From contig NC_060259.1 of the NCBI RefSeq assembly GCF_921293095.1, positions 3,348,001 through 3,412,000 of the forward strand: 64,000 bases of DNA, read 5' to 3'. Shown here piece after piece: positions 9,426-21,745 of the stretch. The position numbers and the translations under genes were made by a program. Below the pieces are notes generated by a model. The model searched no databases. It had not been told where the DNA came from and saw nothing but the letters and a program-made list of their open reading frames with translations. This DNA comes from Ischnura elegans. Its lineage: Eukaryota > Arthropoda > Insecta > Odonata > Coenagrionidae. Position 1 is the stretch's first letter; each line of letters begins with the position of its first letter.

Positions 9426-10446
9426 TCGCTGGCAATGTAAATGTAGTCATGTATTGTTTTTTGCTGATTTGGTGCCATGTACATGGGGACATGTTTTGGG
9501 TAAAAAATGGTATTTTGAGGGCTTTTAAAATTTTTTTGTACTTATTATTTTGTTTTGTATTTTGGTTTATGTATATTTTTGTGTGTGATGTAACCTATCC
9601 ACCAAGCTGGTACTTTGCATTCTATATTTTTGTCTTAATGTAATGCCTGACTTTATGTTACCACCAGACTTCATGGTCGACTTGTAACAATTTATGTAAT
9701 AATAATAATAATTAATCACACTAGCACGTGATTTTACTGTGATGAATTTAGGCCGGGTGAATGAGGTGGCCATGTTGTTTTTCTTAAGTAACCAGCACCT
9801 CAATTATGTAAATGTAACAGCCACGATGGCAATAGATGACCATCACGTTCTCCTATCACGTTCCGCTGTATCGTGCGATCATATAAGCCACCGTCATCGA
9901 GCGTATCATATAGGTATGAGCGTGCGAGGTTGGTATCATTGGGAAATCTGAAGAGCCAATGAAATCCTTCGACAGATCTCTGTCCGAGAATGCGTCGTCT
10001 GCGGAGTCTTTGAAATAACAACAACAAACAACGAAAACATAAAATGGAGGCAGTTCAAGGCTAAGTACTTCACTTTCCTAATAGGTAATATTATGACAAA
10101 GTACTAGTATTATGGTAAAGTCATGGGGAAAGTGTAGTATTAATTTTCAATGTTTGATAATGTAATCAATTATGCTAATGCTCGATTGTAGAGAATAGTC
10201 GAAAAGTCATAACCTTGGATTGAAACTGATTAATGTTGAAATGATAATGGAAGTGTAAAATTCAAAGGAAGGAATTAAGTACACAATTTGAACGTAAGTA
10301 GTTAATAGTTGATTTATGATGATTAAAAAATCGAAATGGAGTTTTCCGATGTTGATATATTGGAGAACGTTCTTGGCAAATGTTGATAATAAAACTTCGA
10401 TATAAAGTAATTGTCGTTTAAATCACGGATGTACTTCAATTAGCAG
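9426..10446. other. Intergenic, nothing recognised
   Basis: AT-rich, with a short (TAA)n run near 9698-9712. No supportable gene. Confidence 0.5.
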
Positions 10447-11542
10447 TACCGTATAAGCTCGTGTAAGAGGCGCACCTTTTTTCCCAGATATTGCAGCCGA
10501 AAATGGGGGTGCGCCTCTTACACAAACTTCTTATCTTCCCCCCCTCCCCTTCACCGGTTGCAAGTTCAAGGGGAACTGAGTGGCCTTGGTTTTCAGCGTG
10601 AGTCAGTCATCTGAAACCCTGGGTCAAAATCAAGCGGCAGGCAGGGGAGTTTCTCCCTTAGTGACGTATTTTTAAAATGCTCTTGTTTGAATTTTTTGCA
10701 AGCATCGCGCCGTCACGTCGGTACCTCAGAGGTGAACATTGAAAAGATCGCACGGGGTGATTCTCTCCGGAGCGCGCGCTAAATTTATTGCCGCGAGTGG
10801 GCATCCCGCGGCATTTATACTGCATATAGTAATATTGGTGTCAAAACCTGCGGTTGAAAAAATTCGAACGAGTGTGCTCATTGTTGGACTTAATAGTGGA
10901 TAGAAGAAATCGGAAATGCTTATAAGTGAAGAGCGCTGAAGGAGAGGTCGAGGGGAAGAGGGCTCCCTCCCCTCCGTATTTAAAGCTACGAGCGAAGGAG
11001 AAAGGGAAGAACACGTCCGATCTTGCATGTGACGTCGTTGCCTTTAAAGCGAAGGGGCGAAGGCGCAGCAATGTGATATACGCAGTTTGCGTTGCCTGAG
11101 TTTCCAGTCCGTCTCGTCTTGTTTGAATGTGCTAATGCTACGCTTGTTTCTTCCGAAATTGTGCTGTTTGGACTATGTTGAATATTAATAGCCTTATTTT
11201 AGCTATAAATCTTTGTGTCAATCAATTAGAGCTCAAAAACTTAAATGCTGTAAGATATACGTCGCGTTAGGTCTAATTCTTTTTAGAACCTCGTGCGTGT
11301 CATACAATTGCTGAAAGATATCGAGATATCTTCGAGCTCAGAAGGTGACTCACGTAGCATTTGACCTCCAGAAACTCGGGGAATTGAACCTGGTAGACCG
11401 AAAAAGGTCAGTTGGTGGAATGGGGTAGGGATGAAACACGTTTCCATTGTTCCCCTGTAACTTGATATTTTCCTGTGGAGTCTCGGAAAGGAAAAAAACG
11501 GCAGAGGCATTAGCTGATGGAGAGCCGAGTGTAGTTCCGTTA

Positions 11543-11839
11543 GGCCCCTTGCACACACACCGATTTTGGACGGCCGGTAAAATATTGGCCGATATTTTAC
11601 CGGCAAAGCGATGCTTGCACACACGCCGGATTTTTACTGGTCAAACGATACGTTGCTAAGTTTTTGAGCCGGCGCCGGTGATCCACAGTGACAATAGCCG
11701 GCAGCTAAACGGCATTTTACCGGTGCAGGCGTGTGGTCGGTACGTGTGCAAGCTCCAATGCTCTCCCATTGTTCACCATTGGAATGTGGATGGCCGATAT
11801 TTTACCGGCCGTCCAAAATCGGTGTGTGTGCAAGGGGCC
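11543..11839. mobile_element. Nested Harbinger-like MITE
   Basis: 297 bp with inverted termini of more than 40 bp starting GGCCCCTTGCACACACACCG, flanked by TTA at 11540-11542 and 11840-11842. A TTA/TAA 3-bp target and a GGCC-type end fit PIF/Harbinger. An internal word GGCCGATATTTTACCGGC is repeated at both ends. It has no coding capacity. It inserted into the surrounding TA-flanked element and is therefore younger. Confidence 0.8.
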
Positions 11840-12088
11840 TTAAATCTACGACGTGGTTATTATCCTACGGCGCTGAGATTGCCCCGATTGTTGTTCAATC
11901 TCTTGGGGAAAGCTCATGCCATTTGCCTGTCGTGTTTTGCCTTAAAATTTTCCACGGCTGCAATTCTATTGCAATACTCCTGCGAGAGCTTTTAAACAAA
12001 ATTGTTCGTGAGTAGAACAAGCAATGTAGAGCGATGGCGTATGCAAAGAGAGGATCGGAACTCTTTCTACTCCCTCTTATGCCGCCGC

Positions 12089-12142
12089 AGTTATCAAAAT
12101 TTCCTCTTTCAAATAGTACTGAAAGAGGACATTTCGATAACT
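12089..12142. repeat. 23-bp imperfect hairpin inside the DNA element
   Basis: AGTTATCAAAATTTCC at 12089 pairs with the inverse arm ending at 12142 (21 of 23 positions), with an 8-nt loop. Confidence 0.6.
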
Positions 12143-12283
12143 GTCGAAATTCCAGGCATACGTCTGCAACACCGCACGATAGAACAAAAAAAGTCGCAAA
12201 ATTTTTTTTCTTTATAGCTTCGATCCTCAAAATAGGGGTGCGCCTCTTACACGTGTGCGCGTCTTACACAAGCTTATACGGTA

Positions 12284-13856
12284 CTTTCCAATGTGCTGCA
12301 TGAAAATAAAGCTGCTCAAACGAATTCACCACCATGGGCATATAACAATTGAGCAACGTGGACAACTAATAAAGTCGAGACAGCACTTCAGTAGAAATAC
12401 TTATGAATTTTATTGGTTTTTACTCGATTATAGAGCATTTTGAAATTGAATAAACAATTTTTTGCTAATATTTGCATTTAGCACTCGTTTTTATGTCAGC
12501 ATATGCTTGTCACCATCGGTTTCGGACGTGATAGGCCGATGACGCTCGCAGCGTGATAATGAGTGCCATCACGGTTTCATAATCGCTGCTATCACCTTCC
12601 GCCGTGGGAATCGTGTTGCCCCTGACAACGACATCGCTCTCACCCTTCTCACAGTTACATAATCAGGGTGCAGGGGTGAAATTAGAAGGCAAGGGCAATA
12701 GATTTCCAAATAGAAATATTATGCTTAATTAATCAAAAGTTATGTATAAATTGAAGAAATTGATGATATCCATTTGGTTACACATGGATATTTACTAATA
12801 GTGGTAAGGTTATTTTGGGAGAAAGAGTTCACATCTACCTGGTCCTTAGAGCTATTTGTGGTTTGCATACCCACTAAAAGGATGGTGTGGGTGCTTTTAA
12901 TCACTTAATTTCCCACATTTTTTCATGGCCCAGTATGCACTAGAAATTTGAAAGCTAAGATCATCAATTGAATTACAATTTTTCATGCTGCTCCAGGGTT
13001 ATCAAGATTATTTCAACTATGAGTGTACCTGGTTATTTAGTGAGAATTGTTGTTACTATGAGTGGGAATTTTACTTAATGGAGATTTGACTGTAATTACC
13101 GAAAAGGACAAAAAAGATACAATGACTGCCACCTTCCCCGCTTATTTCCTCTTTGTGAATGAATGTTAGGAAATAAATGGGCTAACCCATTTTGCCCACT
13201 GCAGCCAAATGGCTATACCCTGCTGTGATCGGTGTAGGACAGTGTAAGGGATTAACTACTGGCACAATCGAAGTGAAATTGTAAACAAATTTCCTTCCAT
13301 TTACAGGTGGTCACATCAAAATTACTTTCGTGACTTAACTACCTTTTCAATTTATGGATGGACAACTTTTTCTGGTGTTTCTGATATTTTTTAATCACAT
13401 CTATTATCATAAATTTTATGACTGTGATTAGGTTTTTCTTATTACTTGACACTTCACTCAACAAAGCATCATTTCCACTAGCATTAATGTACATTCAACA
13501 TAAAGTATTTTTCATCTTGCAGTGTTGTCTACATCCACTTGCTGATCTACATGCATATTCACCAGAAATATTGTTAATTTATGGTGTGTTTGGTCCCAGG
13601 CATTCTAAATTATCGATCTTCTACTGTATTTAAAAAAAGTGGGACGTACAAGATCTCATGATGATTGTGCAGTGTTGTATGTATGGGATAAGTTTCACCA
13701 CCAGGATGAATGAAGACAAACATTATTTCAATAAAGGGGACAATCAATAAATGGTGGCCAAGCACCTCATGGAAACAGGATATAATTACAAGTTTGAAAT
13801 AGAAATAATTAGAAACTTTTGAAACCATGAAAACACAGGAACACAAATTTTATGAA
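12284..13856. other. Intergenic, nothing recognised
   Basis: No protein motif, RNA gene or clean repeat was seen. Confidence 0.5.
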
Positions 13857-14860
13857 TGGGTCATTCCATGTCAGTTCACCCAGGCATGGCACCCACCGAC
13901 TCGGATTTTAATGAAATTTTTGTCACTAGCTGCTATCATCTATCTAATGACCCATGTAAAATATTTCCTCTCTCACTCTCATAGTTTGCAAGATATGAGG
14001 AGTCGAAGTTTGAGATGTTTGCTCAGAAGTGGCGCTAGTGGGAGTAAAATTCCAGAGTGCAGGGCACAGGGTAAAAAGTCATAACTCAGAAACCACATGA
14101 TATATTTGAATGAAATTTTGACCCCTTGTCTATACAAGTACATAGCCTCCATAGTAATGTCTTTTATTCCCCTTGCATTGTTATGTTAGCCAAAATGATG
14201 TCAACAGTTGTTAATTAACCGATTTTTTTAGCTCAAAAACATTACTTCATATTTTCAGAATTATCACCAAAAGGCAGAGCAGTTAACTCATCCAATTTCT
14301 TTTTTAATTGAAGGTTAATATGTGCTCCAATATACTGTGAAATAAAAATGGTGGTGTTTTGACTGCCACCATGAGTATTTCAGGTTTTACTTTTTTTCTG
14401 CCCCCGTGAGAGGGATTTTGGACACGTACTGTAAGATAATAAGTATAAGTGTATCCATACCTTCATGAGGATATATTTGAAATATTGGTCAGTAAATCTA
14501 AGACCAAACATGTAGTCTAGTGAATGTGGCTCTTGTTCATACAATTGTTTTTAATAACAATACTTGGCTTGTGGCAGCTGAGGGGAAACGAGTCCAAATG
14601 GCTCAGAAATGTGAAATGATGCTTTTTTTCCTGGAATTTACCCATTTTTCTAGTGTTTAGTTTATGGAAAAATTGGTATCAAAATACATTAGACTCTTAC
14701 TGTGCATTAGAGGATAAATGGAAATACTAATTTAAATAAAATTATTTAAATAATACACTTCAATGTGTTTAAGGCATCTCCCGAACATCTCTGGAGGCTC
14801 TCTCGGGCAACTAAACGCTTAACAGTACCACCAATTCCATCACATGGGGATTTTCCATAT
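13857..14860 (+). repeat. Left long inverted arm
   Basis: Near-identical inverse of 17532-18549. Its inner end carries, on the minus strand, the terminal coding segment of the transposase. Confidence 0.85.
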
Positions 14861-15087
14861 GGGTGCATAAATTTCACTTTCACATCATGTTCTTCCTCGT
14901 GTTTAGAAATCACTAATCCAAAAAACCAGTGGTCATCATAAGCACATGCAATGTTCAAGTTTGTTAAGATCTGTGAAAAAGGGATTAAATGAGTCCCGCT
15001 GAACTGGAGTTGTACAAAGTTAGCCTCACTTTCACAGAAGAAGTGCGGTCTTCCAGACCCTTGGTGATGGAAGAGCTGGCAGAGCAA
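14746..15087 (-). pseudogene. Duplicated transposase C-terminus in the left arm
   Basis: A 113-codon minus-strand frame ends in GKSPCDGIGGTVKRLVARES and a short tail, the same segment that ends the plus-strand transposase at 17530-17596. Here the frame is unbroken, while the right-arm copy is frameshifted. Upstream in this ORF, DDHWFFGLV and VKVKFMHPYG look like the usual C-terminal tail of such proteins but stand before, not after, the CDGIGG motif. The arm junction has therefore fused fragments out of order. Confidence 0.6.
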
Positions 15088-15803
15088 ATGGTATTACTTA
15101 TAGACATGCAGCAGGTTGTCACCAATATCCACATTCCTTGATGGCAACTTGAGTATTAAATTTCTATTTCACTGGGAGAGATAATGCTGACACTATGTGC
15201 CCTTCTCCCCTGCCTCACATATGATTGAATTACATGGCAAACTTGAGAAGGTAATACAATCCCACCTATTCAGCCTCACTTTCCAGTGTTATTCCATCTC
15301 CCCAAGGAATAAGAGAATTAAGTGCAACCTCTACATTAGGAAGAATAAAATGTTTCAATGTATCACAGTGAGGGCATGATAAATCAAAATAGATTCTAGG
15401 GCATGATAAATCAAAATTGATTCTAATACCACTTTTACTCTTCTGCCAAGTCTTCTTGTGTGAAGATGCTCCATGGGTGTCCAAGTTTATTCTGTGTGTA
15501 CGATCATTGTATATTTACCAGTACATTACAGTGTGTGCTATGAGTTAGGCGAAGCTGCTCATCGTGAACGACGACATTAAAAAAGGTTAGTGTCTCCACT
15601 ATGCTTCAAAATGAGCAAATTTTTGAACTGTGCAGCATTGGAAAAGTAACTGCATCTGATTGCCTAAAAAAAGCTACACACCAGTGGTGCAACTGAACAA
15701 AATTGAGATCATGAGTATGCTTCAAAAACAGCTGTTATCTCTCAGAAGTGGTGTACCTGGGGAAGTCCTATCCAATGTCTGCGAACATCACAGACTATAA
15801 TAT

Positions 15804-17640
15804 TTGAAAAAGTATGAAACCTACCAAATATATTGTCTTGATCCTTTTAAGAGCCACAAGAAGAAAATATCAAAATCACTGAGAAATGCAAGTCTTGAAT
15901 TTGCAGAAAAGGCCTGTAAAATCCCAACTCTTCGGAAATTAGTGCCAGGAATGAAAATATGCCAGCCATGTAGGGAGGAAGTACAGAAACCCTCCAGGTT
16001 TGGAAATGAGCTTTCTGATGTTGAAGCAGTAGATAAAGACAGCAATGATAGTATTTTGAATTTTCAAACAACAGTACCCCAAGAAAAATCAACTGAGCTA
16101 CTTAACAGAACGCTGCAAGATATAGGGGAGTCACCTTTAAAATTTCATGGCATATCATCTCACAGAAGGTCAACCTACGCTAAAAGGAAAGTAGAGTCAG
16201 CATGCAGTAATTTTAAAAGGAAAGTTAAGAGTTCTTGATAAAGAATTATCTCCAGAAAAGGATGACCCAAAACTCCCAAAATAACTACTTCAGAAAGTTC
16301 ATGATATGGATGTGCTCATAGACTTAATCAAACAAAAAGTTGACACATCAAGCACTCATCAAGGAAAGGTACATCTGTTATCGTTGATACCAACTTCATG
16401 GAGCAGGAAGAAAGTAATGGAAGAGTTTCATGTGAGTGAGTACACTGCCTGCCAAGCAAGAGAACTTTTCAGAGACAATGGAAAATTAGCTGCACCTGAA
16501 TTGAGAAAAGGGAAGGCAAAAATAAAACATTACAATTAGTTAGGACTTTCTATGAAAGTGATGAGTACTCCAGAAAGATACCAGGAAAGAAAGATTCCAT
16601 TAGTATCTCCAAAAATGTACATGTTCAGAAGAGATTATTACTTGCTAACTTGAAGGAATTGTATTCCACTTTTAAATTTGACTTCCCCAGAATTAAAATT
16701 GGCTTTTCTAAATTCTGCAACCTAGGTCCAAAATGGTTTGTGGTAGCAGGATCTCCTGGAACGCATTCAATGTGTGTTTGCACAATTCATTAAAATGTCA
16801 ACCTACTGCTTAATGCCTGTAATATAGAGGAAACAAGCCAGGACCTAATTGGTTATTTCGTGTGCTCTAGAAATAATAGGGACTGTATACTGCGACATTG
16901 CTCTAAGAGTCCTTCACATGAAAAATTGAAAAGCTTACTGCTGAAAAAGTTTGAACAAGGTGACCCCAGAGATGAAGTTTCATACAGTCAGTGGGTTTCC
17001 AGGGACTGATATCAACTGGTGAACTTCACTGCGACATTTGATGAATACTGATTAACTTTAATTGAAAGAGTGAAAAAACTGGTGCCCCATTCATTTATTA
17101 CGAAGGTACAGGCAAACTACCTTCAGCAAATGAAAGAAAATCTTGGGCCCCATGAAGCAGCTGTTCTCTTTGACTTCAGTGAGAGCTACTCATATGTTAT
17201 CCAGGATGAGGCACAAGGGTATCACTGGACAAGTGATAGTTGTACGGTGTACACCATGTTGTGATTTATACTCGAGATCACCTGACTAAACAGCTTATTA
17301 TTTCCAGTTTATGCATCTTGTCAGATGATTTGGATCATGATGTAGCTTTTGCTTATGAAACCCAAAGAGTAATATTTAGCATTGTCAAAGAAAATTTTAC
17401 TTTGGTCAAAAAATTGAGTTACTTCAGTGATGGTTGTGCAGGACGGTACAAGAACTGCAAAAAATTTCTCAATCTTTGCAAGCATTACCAGGATTTCTCC
17501 TTAATGGCATCACGGACATTCTTTGCTACAAGCCATGGAAAATCCCCATGTGATGGAATTGGTGGTATTGTTAAGCATTTAGTTAGTTGCCCGTGAGAGC
17601 CTCCAGAGATGTTCGGGAGATGCCTTAAACACATTGAAGT
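15804..17640 (+). pseudogene. Decayed transposase of the long-arm element
   Basis: Coding pieces are recognisable at 15804-16238, 16306-16539, about 16540-17030, 17070-17264 and 17240-17596, in shifting frames. The N-terminus has a zinc-binding pattern (YCLDPFKSHKK then LVPGMKICQPCREE). A helix-turn-helix-like segment reads VMEEFHVSEYTACQARELF. The catalytic region shows VVAGSPGTHSMCVC, LFDFSESYS, FSDGCAGRYKNCKKFLNLC and FFATSHGKSPCDGIGG, whose conserved aspartates look like an RNase-H-fold transposase. Several frameshifts and stops make it non-functional. Confidence 0.7.
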
Positions 17641-18549
17641 GTATTATTTAAATAATTTTATTTAAATTAGTATTTCCATTTATCCTCTAATGCACAGTAA
17701 GAGTCTAATGTATTTTGATACCAATTTTTCCATAAACTAAACACTAGAAAAATGGGTAAATTCCAGGAAAAAAAGCATCATTTCACATTTCTGAGCCATT
17801 TGGACTCTTTTCCCCTCAGCTGCCACAAGCCAAGTATTGTTATTAAAAACAATTGTATGAACAAGAGCCACATTCACTAGACTACATGTTTGGTCTTAGA
17901 TTTACTGACCAATATTTCAAATATATCCTCATGAAGGTATGGATACACTTATACTTATTATCTTACAGTACGTGTCCAAAATCCCTCTCACGGGGGCAGA
18001 AAAAAAGTAAAACCTGAAATACTCATGGTGGCAGTCAAAACACCACCATTTTTATTTCACAGTATATTGGAGCACATATTAACCTTCAATTTAAAAAAAA
18101 ATTGGATGAGTTAACTACTCTGCCTTTTGGTGATAATTCTGAAAATATGAAGTAATGTTTTTGAGCTAAAAAAATCGGTTAATTAACAACTGTTGACATC
18201 ATTTTGGCTAACATAACAATGCAAGGGGAATAAAAGACATTACTATGGAGGCTATGTACTTGGATAGACAAGGGGTCAAAATTTCATTCAAATATATCAT
18301 GTGGTTTCTGAGTTATGACTTTTTACCCTGTGCCCTGCACTCTGGAATTTTACTCCCACTAGCGCCACTTCTGAGCAAACATCTCAAACTTCGACTCCTC
18401 ATATCTTGCAAACTATGAGAGTGAGAGAGGAAATATTTTACATGGGTCATTAGATAGATGATAGCAGCTAGTGACAAAAATTTCATTAAAATCCGAGTCG
18501 TTGGGTGTCATTTTGAAAATTTCTGGGTGATTTGACGTGGAATGACCCA
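17532..18549 (-). repeat. Right long inverted arm
   Basis: Starts inside the transposase 3' coding end (HGKSPCDGIGG) and runs to the right terminus. It differs from the left arm by a TTAG duplication near 17581 that breaks the coding frame. Confidence 0.85.
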
Positions 18550-20038
18550 GAATGCCTCTTAAAAAAATGAAAATAATTTGATTACTATGGGTTCGAACCC
18601 TCTAAAATCTCCACTGTATCTACCAGGCCCCAAACAAACCTATTTAGGTATGTAGTCCCGTCTTCACAAAACATAAATGGTGAGTCCAAATACAAGTCTA
18701 AAGAGAAGAAAGTCCTTGCCACGGAGCCTGAAAGAATCACTACGACAGCTCAACGTTATCAAAATTATAAATTATATTTACCATAGCATAGACTTTAAGT
18801 TGGCATACAGTTAGAAACAATTCGAGATATATTTCTTGTTATAATTACTGAAAACTATTTATCTATTAATTTAGATAGATTTACTAGGATGCCATTAGAA
18901 AAATTATATGTAATGGGGATCTTTTCATATGCTATTGGGTTTATGGGCCTATACTCAGACGGCCTTTTATTCCAAGATCCTGAACTCTTGCAATCATCAG
19001 TGTGATATCCAAGTTTAACATCGATGAATTTTTATTTGATACATAGCTCATCTGATTCATGGATAAAATGCTTTGCAGGATTACAGGAATTCTGTTTCAC
19101 CTCTGTACCACCTGTTAGAAACTAGTTCTTGTGTTAATACTTATATTTACATGGACTTATGAGACCTTTATGGTCTTATGATCATTTACTTTAGTGCATT
19201 AATATAAGGAGCTGATACCTCATTCATTCAGCCATTTTTAAGGAAATAACATAGGTAATAGCCTCATTGGTGGTGAGTACATATCATGGTTATATCCCTT
19301 TATATTTGTACCAAATGTCAGGTGATGAATATTTTGTATATTTCTTCCCAATGTATACCACAAAGTTTTATCCCTTTCTAGTTTTACAATATTTTTAATT
19401 ATTTTGTGTGTTTATTGTTCTGGAGAAGCTAAATAGTACTTTTCTATCACAAAATGTTTCATGTCCGCAAAATTAAATAACATTTTCATGCAATCTGGCC
19501 AAGTATAATGTGACATTATATTTAAAATAGTTCATGTCCACAAGAATTATTGTCAATATTTTGAATGAATAAGCACATTTCATTAAACACAGTCATTGTT
19601 CTTCTTTTAGCAGCTTTATTAGCATTAATTTTAAGCCAAGAAGTATCTGGAAAAAATGTTTGAAAATTATTACTGACTGTTGTATTCTGAAAAGAAGGCT
19701 ACCGATTTGGGCTAACATTAAAAAAATGAGACATCATTCTTTTGACATTTATTCATTAAACCTAGTTTTTGCATTAGTTAAATGATAATATCTTCAATTC
19801 AACCTTAAAGAACTTATTAATATTAGTCAAATAATAATGGTCCTTGGGTTAAGCACTAGTCATCATATCACTAACATCTCAGTTATGGAACTAAATTATT
19901 TTTCTGTCAGCCATAGTATATCATTCCTGAAACATAGTGCAATGCCGTTACATAAATAAATTAATATTGTGAAGACTTTTAAGATGCATGCTTGGGATAA
20001 TGAAATAAATTCAGCATGGCATACAAATAAAGTGAGTG
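18550..20038. other. Intergenic, nothing firmly recognised
   Basis: GGTTCGAACCC at 18591 matches a tRNA B box, but no A box lies at the right distance. The missing 3' exons of ppan would be expected on the minus strand in or beyond this stretch; none was identified. Confidence 0.45.
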
Positions 20039-20041
20039 TTA

Positions 20042-20268
20042 AGGCCTGGCTAACGATACATAAACATGTAAAAGTTAATGTCTAAATGTAAGAATGAGTG
20101 GATGGACCCGAAAATGAACCATGCAACCACCCAACTTGTGCAAACGCATGAACAGAAAATAGAACTTTTTCTCGTTTGGTTCATGCACTGGTACATGTTC
20201 CATCCAAGTCCACAAAAATCAATGATGCCAACATCTTATACCTATTAATGCACTAAGTAACCAGGCCT
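20042..20268 (+). mobile_element. Harbinger-like MITE, copy 1
   Basis: 227 bp with short inverted ends (AGGCCTGG and CCAGGCCT), flanked by TTA at 20039-20041 and 20269-20271. The interior has CAACCACCCAACTTGTG and GGTTCATGCA, shared with the inverse copy 150 bp downstream. Non-coding. Confidence 0.7.
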
Positions 20269-20417
20269 TTACAATCTTATTATATCATTGACATTCTTCA
20301 ATAATATAGGTACATTATGCATGAGCATTGTGCTTGATTTCGGTGACATTGTACAGTCAAAAATTTGGATACTATTAGAAGAAGTAATTCATAACTGATG
20401 ACCAAAACTGCTCCTTA

Positions 20418-20637
20418 AGCCTGTTTACAGAGACCACTAACATGAAAGAGTTAATGCGTGAATGCATGACCATTGTTGGAGGACTGGAACGTGCACAAAT
20501 GCATGAACCAAATTAGAACAAGTCTTATTTTCTGTTTATGCTTTCACACAAGTTGGGTGGTTGTAAGTTGCATTTTGTGTTCATTCACAAAATCAGGCAT
20601 TAATTCGTACGGGTTAATGTACTAAGTAAACCGGCAT
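20418..20637 (-). mobile_element. Harbinger-like MITE, copy 2, inverted
   Basis: 220 bp, homologous to 20042-20268 but in the opposite orientation. Flanked by TTA at 20415-20417 and 20638-20640. Diverged ends (AGCCTG and CCGGCAT) suggest an older insertion. Confidence 0.65.
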
Positions 20638-20950
20638 TTACACTCTTGATTCAAAATGGATTCCATTTGAATTTTCAATGGGGATTGCAATCGGAAAATG
20701 AGCATGGATTCTAGATTGATTATTTTCCTATTTTACATAGGTATTCCCTATGGAATCCAAATGAATACATGGCTTTCATCCCTTCCCGTGGTATTTCCAC
20801 ATGGATTACATATGGGTCCATAATAATTCCATCATGGATTTATCATGGAATAGAGACAAGAGTTAATGTTGATTCCACGACGCCTGCTATCACGGAATCC
20901 TACCCATGGTACGGGGACCACTTAAAATTCAACATACAAACAATACCTAC

Positions 20951-21745
20951 CTTGGAAAGGCTGATGGATGGAAACATATTCTGGAAAGTGGTCACCATAA
21001 GCTTCAAATGATGACCCTCACCAGTAAAACCATTGAGCACGACAAGAGGAGAATTTGCGAATAGTCGATCAAACACGTACTGCTTCTTCATCCTCGATAC
21101 TACATCACGTGCCAAGGAATAGTTGTGAACCCGAAATGTTAGGGTTGGTCCACGAGGAAACCGAGCAATACGAAAATACGTGCTCAACTGAGTCCGGGTG
21201 AACAAAACGTGATGGGTTACATGTAGTAACCCTGCCACAGACTGGAAGTCCTTTATAGTATTTTTCCGTCTGACCTGCCAATTCGAATGGAATCATGTAA
21301 GTCGGAAAAAAAAAAAATGTAATACTTCTCCAAATCAACTATGTAAAAATAATACTACATAACTATGACGATCGACTACATGAAAGACATCCATTAATTA
21401 ATACTCAAAACAAATCCATTTTTACCTTCAAAGACGACGCCGTATAAGGATGCATTATTTTTCTAAAATCTTTCGTCAATTCTTTAAGATATCGACCGAC
21501 ATTTCCTCGATGCAGCACAAAGGAATGCGGAGCATTTTTCACCTCTTCTGGCTCCACTGAGGTTAGTTGTTTATTCCTTCTTGCCGCACGTCCCTGAGGC
21601 ATAAAAAAATCTTGTCACTCGAGTAAAAAATAAAGATCCGAGAATCTGACAAAAACACAAATCAACTAATGATTAAAAACGAGGGAAGGATGAGACACAA
21701 CAGTTCCGTCATTTATTTACTCACTTTCCTTTTCCTACGAGCCAT
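20951..21745 (-). CDS. ppan: Peter pan / SSF1-like Brix-domain protein, 5' exons
   Basis: Host gene for a nucleolar factor of 60S ribosomal-subunit assembly. Three phase-0 exons are visible: 21725-21745 (start codon, MARRKRK, donor GTGAGT), 21426-21593 (acceptor CAG, donor GTAAAA) and 20951-21274 (acceptor GGCAG, donor GTAGGT). Exon 2 contains NAPHSFVLHRGNVGRYLKEL, the start of the Brix fold. Exon 3 contains FPRGPTLTFRV and MVTTFQNMFPSIS, the sigma-70-like motifs conserved from yeast Ssf1 to human PPAN. The 171 codons cover roughly the N-terminal 40% of the family's usual length. The remaining Brix half and basic tail were not found, so they lie across a long intron or are absent. The frame is intact, so this is probably a working gene. 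Confidence 0.87.

Larger units (their letters stand above)
10449..12281. mobile_element. TA-flanked DNA transposon, non-autonomous
   Basis: The ends are inverted (CCGTATAAGCTCGTGTAAGA on the left against a near-identical right end) and abut TA at 10447-10448 and 12282-12283. GGTGCGCCTCTTACAC is repeated just inside both ends, and at the left it also forms a hairpin with its own inverse (10461-10476 with 10505-10523). The terminus resembles a widespread pogo/Tc1-mariner-related family. No transposase motif was seen inside the 1.8 kb. Confidence 0.75.
13857..18549 (+). mobile_element. 4.7-kb DNA transposon with ~1-kb inverted arms
   Basis: The outer ends are inverted copies (TGGGTCATTCCATGTCAG on the left, the inverse with CACGTCAAAT on the right), and the arms extend about 1 kb inward. 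Between them lies a decayed transposase gene on the plus strand. The left terminus has a deletion of about 10 bp relative to the right near 13883. A flanking GAA/GAATG match is the only TSD candidate and is weak. I recognise the protein as a repeated arthropod/cnidarian transposase type with a zinc-binding N-terminus, but I cannot name the superfamily. Confidence 0.8.

Noticed and set aside
11283..12303. Several overlapping ORFs of 60-113 codons on both strands
   Set aside because: Inside a non-coding transposon and MITE; no domain, and frames overlap each other.
18585..18605. GGTTCGAACCC resembling a tRNA T-arm
   Set aside because: No A box or cloverleaf at tRNA distance; probably chance or a very decayed SINE.
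18661..18790. Charged plus-strand peptide (NGESKYKSKEKKVLATEPER)
   Set aside because: Short, weak acceptor, no family match, and on the opposite strand from ppan.
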